In this document: piece after piece, positions 7,801-16,708 of the stretch | How the letters are laid out: the number at the start of each line of letters is the position of its first letter | Numbering within the stretch: the stretch's first letter is position 1 | NCBI RefSeq assembly: GCF_002368195.1 | Contig: NZ_AP018178.1 | Location: 6,522,645 to 6,586,644 of the forward strand | Direction: 5' to 3' | Origin: Calothrix sp. NIES-2100 | GTDB taxonomy: Bacteria > Cyanobacteriota > Cyanobacteriia > Cyanobacteriales > Nostocaceae | DNA length: 64,000 nucleotides | The notes under the pieces: model-generated | Databases searched by the model: none | Told to the model about the DNA's origin: nothing | Seen by the model: only the letters and a program-made list of their open reading frames with translations | Position numbers and translations under genes: made by a program

Positions 7801-9027
7801 GTGACACCGGAAGCTGAGGGTATCCAAAAAGAGCCGGAAGCAGTTTCCTATAACGCGCTGACTCCCAGAGAAAAAAAGCAGCGATTAACGGAATTAGCAA
7901 TCGTGTTTTTGCGACTGGGGGCGATCGCTTTTGGTGGCCCTGCTGCCCACATCGCCATGATGGATAATGAGGTGGTGAATCGCCGTCAATGGATGAGTCG
8001 GGAGAAACTGTTAGATTTGCTGGGGATGACAAATTTGATTCCTGGGCCGAACTCAACGGAATTAGCGATTCACATTGGTTATGAGCGAGGTGGATGGCGT
8101 GGCTTACTAATTGCGGGTAGCTGCTTTATTATGCCTGCTATGCTCATAGTTTGGACATTAGCAGCAATTTATACCCGTTATCAGGCGGTTCCCCAGGTGG
8201 AATGGCTGCTTTATGGTATCAAGCCTGTGATTATTGCCATCGTGCTGCAAGCATTGTGGAATCTAGGTAAGAAAGCAGCCAAAGATGTGCCAACGAGGAT
8301 TGCAGCAGTAATGGCGATCGCCTCCTACTTTGCGGGATTGAATGAAATTTTGCTACTGATTCTTCTAGGTATTGCCGTGATGGTAGTGAAGAATTGGCAA
8401 ACTAGAGGAAACACAACTGGTGCATTGCTGTTACCTGTTTCCAGTATTTTGGCACAAGTTGGTACTACAGCCGCCACAGTCACTTCAATTAGTTGGGTGA
8501 GTGTCTTTGTCTTCTTTCTGAAAATTGGCTGTGTGCTTTATGGTAGTGGTTATGTATTGCTGGCATTTCTGCAACGAGATTTAGTTGAACGCAACCATTG
8601 GCTAACCTCACAACAGTTATTAGATGCGGTAGCCATTGGACAATTTACACCGGGGCCTGTGTTCACTACCGCCACATTTATCGGGTATTTGTTAGCAGGC
8701 AATGCTGGGGCGATCGCGGGTACAATCGGGATCTTCTTACCAGCATTTGTATTAGTGTGGGTAGTTAATCCTTGGGTTAGTAAATTGCGTCAATCTCCTT
8801 GGGCTAGCGGCTTTCTTGATGGTGTAAATGCAGCTTCTATGGGATTAATGGCAGGAGTTACCTATACCTTGGGACGCGCTGCACTGGTAGATTGGTTAAC
8901 AATCATTGTGGCAATTTTGAGTGCGATCGCAGTTTTCCGCTTTAAAATCAATTCTGCTTGGTTAGTTTTAGCCGGAGGAGCGATCGGACTTGCCTTACAT
9001 ATATTAGGGTTTGTCAATAGTCAATAG
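7801..9027 (+). CDS. chrA: Chromate transporter, ChrA family
   Basis: The 408-residue membrane protein has the two-fold repeated ChrA architecture: each half starts with a GxxxFGGP-like stretch (AIAFGGPAAHIAMMD and later KIGCVLYGSGYVLLAFL) followed by the conserved TPGPN/TPGPVF motifs (NLIPGPNSTELAIHIGY, GQFTPGPVFTTATFIGY). There are about ten to twelve membrane segments. Family members export chromate, or in some cases carry other oxyanions. Start is GTG at 7801 with a GGAAAAG-type ribosome site upstream. A strong palindrome 34 bp before the start suggests regulated expression. Confidence 0.92.
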   Translation: MTPEAEGIQKEPEAVSYNALTPREKKQRLTELAIVFLRLGAIAFGGPAAHIAMMDNEVVNRRQWMSREKLLDLLGMTNLIPGPNSTELAIHIGYERGGWRGLLIAGSCFIMPAMLIVWTLAAIYTRYQAVPQVEWLLYGIKPVIIAIVLQALWNLGKKAAKDVPTRIAAVMAIASYFAGLNEILLLILLGIAVMVVKNWQTRGNTTGALLLPVSSILAQVGTTAATVTSISWVSVFVFFLKIGCVLYGSGYVLLAFLQRDLVERNHWLTSQQLLDAVAIGQFTPGPVFTTATFIGYLLAGNAGAIAGTIGIFLPAFVLVWVVNPWVSKLRQSPWASGFLDGVNAASMGLMAGVTYTLGRAALVDWLTIIVAILSAIAVFRFKINSAWLVLAGGAIGLALHILGFVNSQ

Positions 9028-9547
9028 TCAATTGCAAGCTGCAAGATGAAAATGCCCGGTTTATCGAAGTTCAGTTCTTCGGCAATTAAACGAGACTTAG
9101 GTTCGTTGTCAGAGATGTGAATTTTCAACTTTGTATATGCTTTTCCAAACTGCGATCGCTTTTGAATATTGCAGAATATGCGATCGCAAAATCAGCTTTC
9201 CTAACAAAGGTTTTCCTATTCATAGAAAACATCAAGGGATTTTGAGCCAAAGTCTTGATGTTTCTTACTAATGATCGCCAATTCATAGAGAATATCAAAA
9301 GATTTTTGACAAAAGCCGTGACGTTTTTGATTACAGTTTACTTACTCATATAAAATCATAAATCATTTGTGAACAACAATATCCCCGACTTATTAAACGA
9401 GCCGGGTATCATTGCTTACGCATAATTACATAATTTTAGACAAAGATATTTTTGTAAAAAAATACGAATATTGGTGATTTACCCTGAACCATAATTAAGC
9501 TTCTTTAAGACAAGCTAACACAAGAACATCTTATTAGGAGTACATCT
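9028..9547. other. Spacer with degenerate duplicated hairpins
   Basis: The 520-bp spacer has no gene. Two related blocks, near 9210-9265 and 9271-9335, share the order ATTCATAGA-AA-ATCAA-AGATTTT-ACAAAAG-TGA-GTTT, and look like an old tandem duplication; the first can fold (ACATCAAGG...TTGATGT). At 9380-9411 a degenerate CCCGACTT hairpin similar to the one at 3901 occurs. It also begins with AGTCAAT heptamers just after chrA. Confidence 0.45.
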
Positions 9548-9943
9548 ATGGCTCGCCGCAAACGTTCATCTCGCATTCTCCAAAAAGCTCAACTAAGAGC
9601 CTATGGACTCAAAGCTATCGATCCAAATTTAGATTTTGGCAATGCTAACAGCTTGCAAAATATAACACAACAAATTGAGCAGTTACGGGCTAAGCTGATG
9701 AGTTATAACATGACTCTATCTAAGATTGATGCTTCTAAAAGGGAGATTGAACGAATAGAAAAAAACTTGAGCGAGCTGTGTGAAAGGATGCTGCTAGGAG
9801 TTGCGGTAAAATACGGAAAAGACAGTGCAGAATATGAAATGGCTGGTGGTGTACGTAAAAGCGATCGCATCCGTAAAAGCACTGCTAACCGCGTAAAGCC
9901 TGACGCAGAGGAACCAACCAACGAAAATCTGCAAAGCGTGTAG
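9548..9943 (+). CDS. Hypothetical protein with coiled-coil, 131 aa
   Basis: A good ribosome site (TTAGGAG) precedes ATG 9548. The protein starts with a basic tail (MARRKRSSRILQKAQLRAYG), has a long heptad-patterned region at about residues 36-80 (ITQQIEQLRAKLMSYNMTLSKI, REIERIEKNLSELCERML), then a conserved-looking VAVKYGKDSAEYEMAGG and a charged C terminus. No catalytic motif is seen. It is likely an oligomeric small protein; similar proteins are found in cyanobacteria as conserved hypotheticals. Function unknown. Confidence 0.65.
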   Translation: MARRKRSSRILQKAQLRAYGLKAIDPNLDFGNANSLQNITQQIEQLRAKLMSYNMTLSKIDASKREIERIEKNLSELCERMLLGVAVKYGKDSAEYEMAGGVRKSDRIRKSTANRVKPDAEEPTNENLQSV

Positions 9944-9948
9944 TATAG

Positions 9949-9985
9949 GGCATTGGGCATGGGGCATTGGGCATTGGAAAGAAAA
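9949..9985. repeat. Heptamer tandem repeat GGGCATT/GGGCATG
   Basis: Four units of the GGGCATT-type heptamer follow the 131-aa gene. Confidence 0.8.
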
Positions 9986-10028
9986 CTCCCCACACTCCCC
10001 CCTGTCCCCCTGCCTCCTGCCTCACCAT

Positions 10029-10451
10029 TTAAGACAAAGAATACCCTGTCGCTTTCTGGACATATTGCAAAACTTTTTGATAAGACTCTGGATTACTCAC
10101 AGGATTGATGATGATGGGAATAGTACCATCAGGCAACCAAAAAGTTATCCTGCCGTTAGATTCTTGGCAAAAGGAACTAATGCAATTGAGGTTAATTACG
10201 TATTCGTTGTTTTCATATATGATTTTCACCCAATAGCCATCTTCTAGTTCCAAACCTGTCACACGTTCTATGTATTTCAAAATTTTTTGATGGTCTTGTG
10301 GATTACTTTGTGGGTTAATCACAATTGGAATAGCAGAATCGGGTAGCCAAAAGGTAACCCTACCGTTTTGTTCATAACAAAAGGCGTTAATACGATCAAA
10401 ATTGACTACGTATTTTTTCCTCTCGTAAAGGATTTTCACCCAGTACGCCAC
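10029..10451 (-). CDS. Hypothetical protein made of two tandem ~70-residue repeats
   Basis: The 140-residue protein consists of two near-identical halves. Half one runs from YWVKILYERKKYVVNFDRI to about residue 70 and half two from YWVKIIYENNEYVINLNCI to the end, each holding GRVTFWLPD/GRITFWLPD, PIVINPQSNP/PIIINPVSNP and a final YIERVTG/YVQKATG helix. This is an intragenic duplication of one domain. No signal peptide or catalytic residues are evident, and I do not recognise the family. It is transcribed toward the 131-aa gene. Confidence 0.7.
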   Translation of the reverse strand: MAYWVKILYERKKYVVNFDRINAFCYEQNGRVTFWLPDSAIPIVINPQSNPQDHQKILKYIERVTGLELEDGYWVKIIYENNEYVINLNCISSFCQESNGRITFWLPDGTIPIIINPVSNPESYQKVLQYVQKATGYSLS

Positions 10452-10730
10452 AAAATCTCCTCAAGTACCCGTGTTGTAACTCTTTAGAAAAATTCACAAT
10501 TCAAATCGCAAACAGCTACTGTTAATTGTGAATTTTAGATTACTCTAGTCAGCTTACACTAGTACAGCACGATGGGAATAAAGATGCCATACCTTATGGG
10601 TTCAGTTTCAGCCAATTCTAGAAATTAGAGTCACACTCATGGGTCTATAGGATGGAGAAAAAGCCAATATCATCAGTCTTGGCAATTTTCAATTCCCTCA
10701 AGCAGTGCTAGTAGTTCATCGCCAAATATG
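10452..10730. other. Spacer with possible gene remnant
   Basis: No intact gene was seen. On the minus strand around 10670-10730 there is a short stretch reading IFGDELLALLEGIENCQD before a stop, which may be the end of a lost gene cut by the palindrome at 10731-10790, but support is thin. Confidence 0.25.
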
Positions 10731-10790
10731 AGTTCGTAGTAAGCACTTTAGTGCTACAGAATTCACCGACTTTAGTCCTGACTACGAATT
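10731..10790. repeat. Palindromic repeat, 60 bp
   Basis: AGTTCGTAGTAAGCACTTTAG at the left is answered by ACTTTAGTCCTGACTACGAATT at the right as an imperfect inverted repeat. It lies between the duplicated-domain gene and the end of pyrG. It may act as a terminator for the leftward pyrG transcript. Confidence 0.55.
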
Positions 10791-10810
10791 TATTTACAAG
10801 CGACCGCACA

Positions 10811-12433
10811 CTAGTGCTGTTGTACCAGAGGCGGAAGGGAATGAGCGATCGCCGCTTGCACGAATCCGTGAAATAATGGGTGGGGATTGCTAGGACGCGA
10901 TTGAAACTCTGGGTGAAATTGGCAAGCTAAAAAGAATGGGTGCTTTGGTAATTCGACAATTTCCACTAAGCGCCCATCAGGTGAGGTACCGCTAATTACA
11001 TAACCTGACTCTAATAACAGGCTGCGGTAATTATTGTTAAACTCGTAACGATGGCGATGTCTTTCATAAATCACATCTTCTTGATAGAGTTTAAATGCCA
11101 ATGTATTGGGGATAACATGACAAGGATAAACTCCCAAGCGCATTGTTCCGCCTAAATCAACGACATGCTGCTGATCTGGCAGGAGGTTAATGACTGGGGC
11201 GCTAGTATAAGGGTTAAATTCGGCACTATTGGCATCTTTTATGCCTTCAACGTTCCTCGCCCATTCAATGACGGCACATTGCATTCCCAAGCATAAACCT
11301 AAGAAGGGAATTTGGCGATCGCGGGCATATTTAATTGCGGCAATCTTACCATCAACACCTCGAACGCCGAAACCGCCTGGTACAAGTACACCATCAACGC
11401 CTTCTAGCTGGTTGTCTGCTGGTTCGTTTTCTAGGTCTTCTGAGTTTATCCACCGCAGGCGCAATCGCCCATAGGTGGAGATAGCAGCGTGTTGCAAGGC
11501 TTCAACTACTGAGATATAAGCATCGCCCAAGCGCACGTATTTACCAACAATGGCAATTTCTATCTCATATTTGGGAGTGTGTAAATGTTGTACCAGATTT
11601 TGCCACTGTACGAGGTCTGGTTTGCGTTGTTCCATTTGTAGCAAATCTAAGACTTGCCCTGCCATACCTTCCCGTTCCAGCATCAACGGTACTTCATAGA
11701 TACTCTTAGCATCTTGGGAAGTGATGACGCATTCTTCGGCGACATCACAAAATTCCGATAATTTGCGTTTTAATCCTACAGGTAGCGGGCGATCGCAGCG
11801 GCAAACTAAAATATCTGGTTGAATGCCAATGGATCTTAATTCCTTCACCGAATGCTGTGTCGGCTTAGTTTTCATTTCCCCAGCGGAAGCAATCCAAGGT
11901 AACAAAGTAACGTGCATGTACAGCACGTTCTGTCGTCCTACTTCCTTGCGAAACTGGCGAATTGCTTCTAAAAACGGCAGGGATTCAATATCTCCTACCG
12001 TACCACCAATCTCTGTAATGACCACATCTGGATTTGTATTTTTGGCAACTTTTAAAATGCGGTCTTTAATTTCATTAGTAATGTGGGGTATGACCTGCAC
12101 AGTACCGCCATTATAATCACCGCGTCGTTCTCTGTTGATCACCGCTTGGTAAATTGAGCCAGTGGTAACGCTATTGAGACGTGACATTGAAGTATCGGTG
12201 AAGCGTTCATAATGACCCAAATCCAAATCTGTTTCTGCGCCATCTTGGGTGACAAAAACTTCCCCATGTTGAAAGGGACTCATTGTACCAGGATCGACAT
12301 TCAGATAAGGGTCGAGTTTAAGAATCGACACAGAATAATTGCGCGACTTGAGCAACCGCCCCAGACTTGCTGCTACAATGCCTTTGCCGATACTGGAAAC
12401 TACGCCCCCAGTTACAAAAATAAACTTAGTCAT
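10811..12433 (-). CDS. pyrG: CTP synthase
   Basis: The 540-residue enzyme makes CTP from UTP, ATP and glutamine. The N-terminal synthetase domain (residues 1-~270) starts MTKFIFVTGGVVSSIGKG with the P-loop-like GGVVSSIGKG, followed by LDPYLNVDPGTMSPFQHGEV. The C-terminal class I glutamine amidotransferase domain has the nucleophile motif PFLGLCLGMQ and the partner histidine/glutamate CQFHPEFQS near the end. Length is that of the family. It is a housekeeping gene and appears monocistronic. Confidence 0.97.
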   Translation of the reverse strand: MTKFIFVTGGVVSSIGKGIVAASLGRLLKSRNYSVSILKLDPYLNVDPGTMSPFQHGEVFVTQDGAETDLDLGHYERFTDTSMSRLNSVTTGSIYQAVINRERRGDYNGGTVQVIPHITNEIKDRILKVAKNTNPDVVITEIGGTVGDIESLPFLEAIRQFRKEVGRQNVLYMHVTLLPWIASAGEMKTKPTQHSVKELRSIGIQPDILVCRCDRPLPVGLKRKLSEFCDVAEECVITSQDAKSIYEVPLMLEREGMAGQVLDLLQMEQRKPDLVQWQNLVQHLHTPKYEIEIAIVGKYVRLGDAYISVVEALQHAAISTYGRLRLRWINSEDLENEPADNQLEGVDGVLVPGGFGVRGVDGKIAAIKYARDRQIPFLGLCLGMQCAVIEWARNVEGIKDANSAEFNPYTSAPVINLLPDQQHVVDLGGTMRLGVYPCHVIPNTLAFKLYQEDVIYERHRHRYEFNNNYRSLLLESGYVISGTSPDGRLVEIVELPKHPFFLACQFHPEFQSRPSNPHPLFHGFVQAAIAHSLPPLVQQH

Positions 12434-12473
12434 ACTAATTTGAATTTCCGGCCACTTCTAAAAATACATTCGC

Positions 12474-12500
12474 TGAAGTATGAAGTATGAAGTATGAAGT
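12474..12500. repeat. Heptamer tandem repeat GAAGTAT
   Basis: Three to four tandem copies of GAAGTAT lie in the divergent spacer between pyrG and the amidase. Confidence 0.8.
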
Positions 12501-12588
12501 CTGAAACTTCAACCTTTATCCTTTAACTTTCATCCTTTCTTGGTCATTGTGCCACAGTAACTCTTGTGAAATCTTCTGTGATCTCGCT

Positions 12589-14424
12589 GTGAAAAAACTC
12601 CTAGGACTAGTATTATTAAGCTTTGTTGTCACCTCCTCAGTAGCATTGGCAGATACATCTCTTGTAGTTGTGTTTCCCCAGACAAACTACCAAACAAGTG
12701 CACAAAAAATCTTTTTTCTTGGTACTGCACCATTAGATGGTCAGGTGTTGGTTAATGGTAAGCCGGTTACCCGCAGCAAGGCTGGTCATTTTGCCCCAAG
12801 TTTTCCCTTGCAATTGGGAGATAATTTGTTTACTGTGCGTCACCACAATCAAGAACTTCAGATTAAGGTGACCAGACTTACCACTGTGCCTCAGCTACCA
12901 CAAGGTTTAGCCTTTGCCAAAGATTCTCTAACGCCAGCAGCTGACATCGCCAGACTACCGGGGGAACTGATTTGTTTTAGCGCGATTGCACCCGCTAACG
13001 CCAGTGTTTCTGTAACCCTTGCTAATCAAACTATTGACCTTGCACCCCAACCCATTAAGGCACAACTACCAAGCAATTTGGCAGCCTTAACGGGGAAAAA
13101 TCAACCTGCTAACCAGTCTATCGCAGGAAGGTATGAGGGTTGCACCGTAGTTCAACAGCCTGATTCCCAAATCAAAAGTCACTCCACAATTGACGGTAAC
13201 AATATTATTTCCGGTGCTGTAATTACAGATTCCGGTAAAAATATCGATTTGGGTACACCAGAATTTAGACTGACAATGAATGGTCAGAGTGTAACTCAGT
13301 CTGGTACTGGCAAAATTCAAATTCTCTCACCCTCACAATTACCTGTTGTTGAGATTACAGCGGACTCAGGCGTTGCGCGTACTGGCCCGAGTACCGACCA
13401 TTCCCGACTCACACCACTACCTAAAGGAACAAGAACCACAGTTACGGGGAAAGAAGGTGAATGGTTACGCCTAGATTATGGTGCTTGGATTAATAGTAAA
13501 GAAACCCAAGTTTTACCAGGTGCTATTTCACCACGCACAATCATTCGCAGCGTCGGTTATCGAAAACTCCCTCATGCTACAGAGATTGTGTTTCCGCTAG
13601 AAGTTCCCGTTCCTGTGAGTGTAATACAAAGCGATCGCTCTTTTACGCTCACTCTTTACAACACCACCGCCCAAACAGATATTGTTCGCACGGATGATAG
13701 TCCCCTAATTTCTCGCCTCGACTGGCAACAGGTAGCTCCCGGACAGGTACAATACACCTTTAATCTCAAAGAATCTCAACAGTGGGGATATAAGTTGAGA
13801 TACGAAGGTACCAGCCTAATTTTAACTTTGCGTCATCCGCCTACGATTAGAGACAAAACACGCAAACCTTTATCCGGTATCAAGATTTTACTCGATCCCG
13901 GTCATGGGGGCAAAGAAACAGGTGCCAGTGGCCCAACTGGCTATTTAGAAAAAGATGTCAACTTGGTAGTCTCCAAATTGCTGCGCGATGAGTTGGTGAA
14001 GCGTGGGGCAACGGTGGTGCTAACGCGGGAAGATGATAAAGACGTATCTTTAGTAGAAAGGCAGGCAATTATCAGTAAAGAAGAACCTGCGATCGCTCTT
14101 TCTATTCATCACAATTCCCTACCCGATGATGGTGATGCAGAAAAAACCAAGGGATTTGCAGCTTTTTGGTATAACACCCAATCACACAGTCTAGCATTAT
14201 TTTTGCAAAAGTATGTAGTAAAAAATCTGGGCAGACCTTCCTATGGTGTGTTTTGGGATAACCTCGCGCTGACACGTCCTACTGCTGCGCCAGCGGTGTT
14301 GCTGGAGTTAGGTTTTATGAGTAATCCCGATGAATTTGAGCAAGTCGTGAATCCCAAGGAACAGAAGAAGATGGCAAAAGTCCTAGCGGATGGGATTACT
14401 GAGTGGTTTAAGGAAGCGGAGTAG
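12589..14424 (+). CDS. N-acetylmuramoyl-L-alanine amidase, exported
   Basis: The GTG at 12589 gives a 611-residue protein starting with a clean signal peptide (VKKLLGLVLLSFVVTSSVALA). An upstream TTG at 12547 would put 14 residues before it and is rejected. A long N-terminal region is followed by an SH3b-like segment at about 260-320 (GVARTGPSTDHSRLTPLPKGT, GEWLRLDYGAWI), an AMIN-like beta region, and the Amidase_3 domain from about 435 (ILLDPGHGGKETG, YLEKDVNLVVS, SIHHNS, LLELGFMSN), which supplies the zinc ligands and catalytic glutamate. It cleaves the amide between MurNAc and L-Ala. In filamentous cyanobacteria such amidases act in cell separation and septal nanopores. Confidence 0.92.
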   Translation: MKKLLGLVLLSFVVTSSVALADTSLVVVFPQTNYQTSAQKIFFLGTAPLDGQVLVNGKPVTRSKAGHFAPSFPLQLGDNLFTVRHHNQELQIKVTRLTTVPQLPQGLAFAKDSLTPAADIARLPGELICFSAIAPANASVSVTLANQTIDLAPQPIKAQLPSNLAALTGKNQPANQSIAGRYEGCTVVQQPDSQIKSHSTIDGNNIISGAVITDSGKNIDLGTPEFRLTMNGQSVTQSGTGKIQILSPSQLPVVEITADSGVARTGPSTDHSRLTPLPKGTRTTVTGKEGEWLRLDYGAWINSKETQVLPGAISPRTIIRSVGYRKLPHATEIVFPLEVPVPVSVIQSDRSFTLTLYNTTAQTDIVRTDDSPLISRLDWQQVAPGQVQYTFNLKESQQWGYKLRYEGTSLILTLRHPPTIRDKTRKPLSGIKILLDPGHGGKETGASGPTGYLEKDVNLVVSKLLRDELVKRGATVVLTREDDKDVSLVERQAIISKEEPAIALSIHHNSLPDDGDAEKTKGFAAFWYNTQSHSLALFLQKYVVKNLGRPSYGVFWDNLALTRPTAAPAVLLELGFMSNPDEFEQVVNPKEQKKMAKVLADGITEWFKEAE

Positions 14425-14500
14425 GATTGGGGAATTAGGGGAAGATGCGATCGCACTTCAAAGTCTGCTATATATTTGTTGCACTCAGCTTTAATTAATT

Positions 14501-14594
14501 TAGGACTTACGCACAACACAACGGAAGTAGCGGTAATTCATGAATTACCGCTATGCAAGAATCAGGTTTCCAGTGACATCTTGCGTAAGTCCTA
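14501..14594. mobile_element. Palindromic MITE, 94 bp (TAGGACTTACGCA ends)
   Basis: TAGGACTTACGCA at the left end and TGCGTAAGTCCTA at the right end are perfect inverted repeats. Inside is a second strong hairpin, GCGGTAATTCATGAATTACCGC. The TAGGACTTACGCA palindrome is common in cyanobacterial genomes. It contains no gene. Confidence 0.75.
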
Positions 14595-14647
14595 CAATTG
14601 CTGGGCTAATTTTTTGTGTACTTTGTTCCTTCCTATAAATTAATTAA

Positions 14648-14956
14648 ATGGAAGCTTTACCAGATAATTGGGTTGATATTCAACCTGATAACGTATATCT
14701 TTCAAGCAATGGTCTTTTAGTTTCATTTGCTGATGAACAAATAAAATTGGGATTAAAATACGATCAAAACGGCAAACATTTAAAAGCTATTGAGAAAGGA
14801 CAAGTACCTCCTCGCGGTAATGTAGGGCTGGTAACTTCCCAAGAATCAGGCTACGATTTGAAATCTAAAGTTTTAGGTAAAGGTGGCGATCGCCGATTTC
14901 ACGCAAAATTTATTGATGGTATATTACACTTCCCCGGTTTGGTAACAGAACATTAA
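14648..14956 (+). CDS. Hypothetical protein, 102 aa (possible orphan toxin domain)
   Basis: This protein starts MEALPDNWVDIQPDN and has no signal or membrane segment. The C-terminal part (SKVLGKGGDRRFHAKFIDG) is basic and includes a HIP1-encoded segment. It is followed after 12 bp by an acidic 135-aa protein. The pair of a short basic protein and a short acidic partner, beside another small unknown gene, recalls orphan toxin/immunity cassettes of polymorphic toxin loci, but there is no recognised toxin motif. The function is unknown. Confidence 0.55.
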   Translation: MEALPDNWVDIQPDNVYLSSNGLLVSFADEQIKLGLKYDQNGKHLKAIEKGQVPPRGNVGLVTSQESGYDLKSKVLGKGGDRRFHAKFIDGILHFPGLVTEH

Positions 14957-14968
14957 AGGTGCATAACT

Positions 14969-15376
14969 ATGACAAATTTAGAATTAAAAAATCATCAAGT
15001 TTGGCAAGATTTAACTGAAATTTTAGAAACTTTAGATACCGATGCTCTGATTAAAGAACATTTAGAACTATGTGATTATCAAGTATGCGGTTACTGGGAC
15101 GAACAGGATAAATATTATGAAAAAATTACTTTGCCTCGTACCTTAAAAACCGAATTAGTTAGCAGTTCTATTGGTATTACCCAAAAAGAACGCTTTATAG
15201 AACTCAAGTTTGACCTTATAGCTGATGTTATTGATAGTACACAACCTGGAAGTAATCAACCTGAAAAAATTGGTAAATTGGTTCTAATTTACAATGAAAA
15301 TTTAGAATTTATTAATGAAAATTGGCTTTTTGATATCGATTTTTTAATGTTGAATATCCAAAGCACTCACCTTTGA
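14969..15376 (+). CDS. Hypothetical acidic protein, 135 aa (possible immunity protein)
   Basis: The 135-residue protein is acidic, without signal peptide. It begins MTNLELKNHQVWQDLTEILE with alpha-helical pattern, then beta-like stretches (KERFIELKFDLIADVID, IGKLVLIYNENLEFI). The spacing of 12 bp from the previous gene implies co-transcription. Its composition fits an immunity protein for the 102-aa product, but this is inference from arrangement alone. Confidence 0.55.
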   Translation: MTNLELKNHQVWQDLTEILETLDTDALIKEHLELCDYQVCGYWDEQDKYYEKITLPRTLKTELVSSSIGITQKERFIELKFDLIADVIDSTQPGSNQPEKIGKLVLIYNENLEFINENWLFDIDFLMLNIQSTHL

Positions 15377-15523
15377 TAAGTATTAAACAGAAAGATCTAG
15401 CATAATACCTAAGCCTTAAAGACTTATGCATTCAGAGTTTTAATTCATGTACTTAGTCATGAAAAAGGTATTGAGGCTGTAATTAACAATCGTGTTGTGT
15501 AGCCATTTAATTAGAGTTAAAAC

Positions 15524-16144
15524 ATGCACTTAAACTTTTTTGATTTAGAATCTTTAAAACAAAAGTTAGAAAAGCTTCCACAACTTCATAGAATGGCATT
15601 TGCTGCGTCCATTTGTGAGAGAATGCTGCCAAACTACAACGCCTTTTCTCGAATGGAAAATTGGGGCGATCCTTCTGTGCCGAGGAAAGTATTAGATGAA
15701 ATTTGGCAAGTCTTACAAGGAAGACAAATTGATGAGACAAGAATCAGACAATTGCAAAAAGATTTAGAAGGTGTTTGTCCAGACTCTGATTCAAATGATT
15801 TTTGTAATGCTTACTATCTTTTTGAAGCCCAAGAAGCTCTTTTTTCTATAGAATATATATTGATCGCTTACCTAAATAAAAGTTTAGAATATATTATTCG
15901 AGTAGTTATGAGCGCTAGATTTGAAACTATACAAAAATTTATTGAAGAAAGAGACGAAAATTTTAGAGAAACTGTGCATGAAAATGAATTAGAAGAAATT
16001 GTCACTCATCCCCTAGCAGTTCGAGAAATGGCAAAAGAAAATGAGGATTTACAACTATTAAAAAGTATTGAATATCTAGAATGTGATTTTTTGGAATCAC
16101 TACGGAATTCAAATAATGGAAAAAGTCTACTTGATTATTACTAA
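15524..16144 (+). CDS. DUF416 family protein
   Basis: The 206-residue protein carries the DUF416 (YjaG-like) pattern: LEKLPQLHRMAFAASICERMLPNY near the start, then FSRMENWGDPSVPRKVLDEIWQ, and a central EAQEALFSIEYILIAYL helix. The family is all-helical and of unknown function; members also occur among immunity proteins of contact-toxin loci. The two preceding small genes on the same strand are 148 bp upstream. The C-terminal ~60 residues are strongly charged. Confidence 0.75.
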   Translation: MHLNFFDLESLKQKLEKLPQLHRMAFAASICERMLPNYNAFSRMENWGDPSVPRKVLDEIWQVLQGRQIDETRIRQLQKDLEGVCPDSDSNDFCNAYYLFEAQEALFSIEYILIAYLNKSLEYIIRVVMSARFETIQKFIEERDENFRETVHENELEEIVTHPLAVREMAKENEDLQLLKSIEYLECDFLESLRNSNNGKSLLDYY

Positions 16145-16147
16145 ATT

Positions 16148-16182
16148 CTTAATTACGAATTACGAATTACGAATTACGAATT
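16148..16182. repeat. Heptamer tandem repeat AATTACG
   Basis: Four to five tandem copies of AATTACG lie between the convergent DUF416 and DUF2085 genes and run into the end of the latter. Confidence 0.85.
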
Positions 16183-16679
16183 ATTTTGCGCCCATGTAAA
16201 ATTGGCATGGTAAATAACCCCCACGCCAAACCTGTAATTAACCCAAAAGGCGTGACAAGATAATTATTAAAACTCCACCAACCAAAAACCTGCGCGGCTA
16301 ATTCCAAGGGATAAGCCATCATCAACACACTGGCTAGGGCGACACCACTCCAGCCATACTGACTTAACCAGTAAAAACCTTTACCACCAGTCGCACCATA
16401 CAACAGTCGCGTAATCAGCAAACCCGTGACTGTGCCGTAACAACGCATACATACAGCCATGATATGCGGTGGTGCTAAATCTAACCCCATGTCTGGTTGG
16501 GGGCAAACATGAACACCCATGAAATAAATTATATTGGCAATTCCCCCCAGCAACCAGACTCCAGATGCAGCAAGAAAGGGAGCTGCTAGCGGGCCTATCA
16601 CCATACCCGCTAGCATAAAATCAGCGATCGCACTGACCCAATTAATTTGCAACTCTCTTTTGAAAGCTACTCTCATCAT
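16167..16679 (-). CDS. DUF2085 family membrane protein
   Basis: The 170-residue protein has about four hydrophobic helices and the DUF2085 signature with conserved cysteines and histidine: FMGVHVCPQPDMGLDLAPPHIMAVCMRCYGTVTGLL. The cysteine pattern (C, C-x-x-C) suggests metal or redox binding at the membrane, but the function of the family is not known. It starts 29 bp downstream of the end of agrE on the same strand, so it may be in the agrE transcript. Confidence 0.8.
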   Translation of the reverse strand: MMRVAFKRELQINWVSAIADFMLAGMVIGPLAAPFLAASGVWLLGGIANIIYFMGVHVCPQPDMGLDLAPPHIMAVCMRCYGTVTGLLITRLLYGATGGKGFYWLSQYGWSGVALASVLMMAYPLELAAQVFGWWSFNNYLVTPFGLITGLAWGLFTMPILHGRKIIRNS

Positions 16680-16708
16680 CCCTTTCTTACCTTTGCGTGA
16701 GGTTTTTC

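Noticed and set aside
10670..10730. Possible C-terminal remnant IFGDELLALLEGIENCQD
   Set aside because: Too short and not continued in frame beyond the palindrome at 10731-10790; listed only as a weak possibility.
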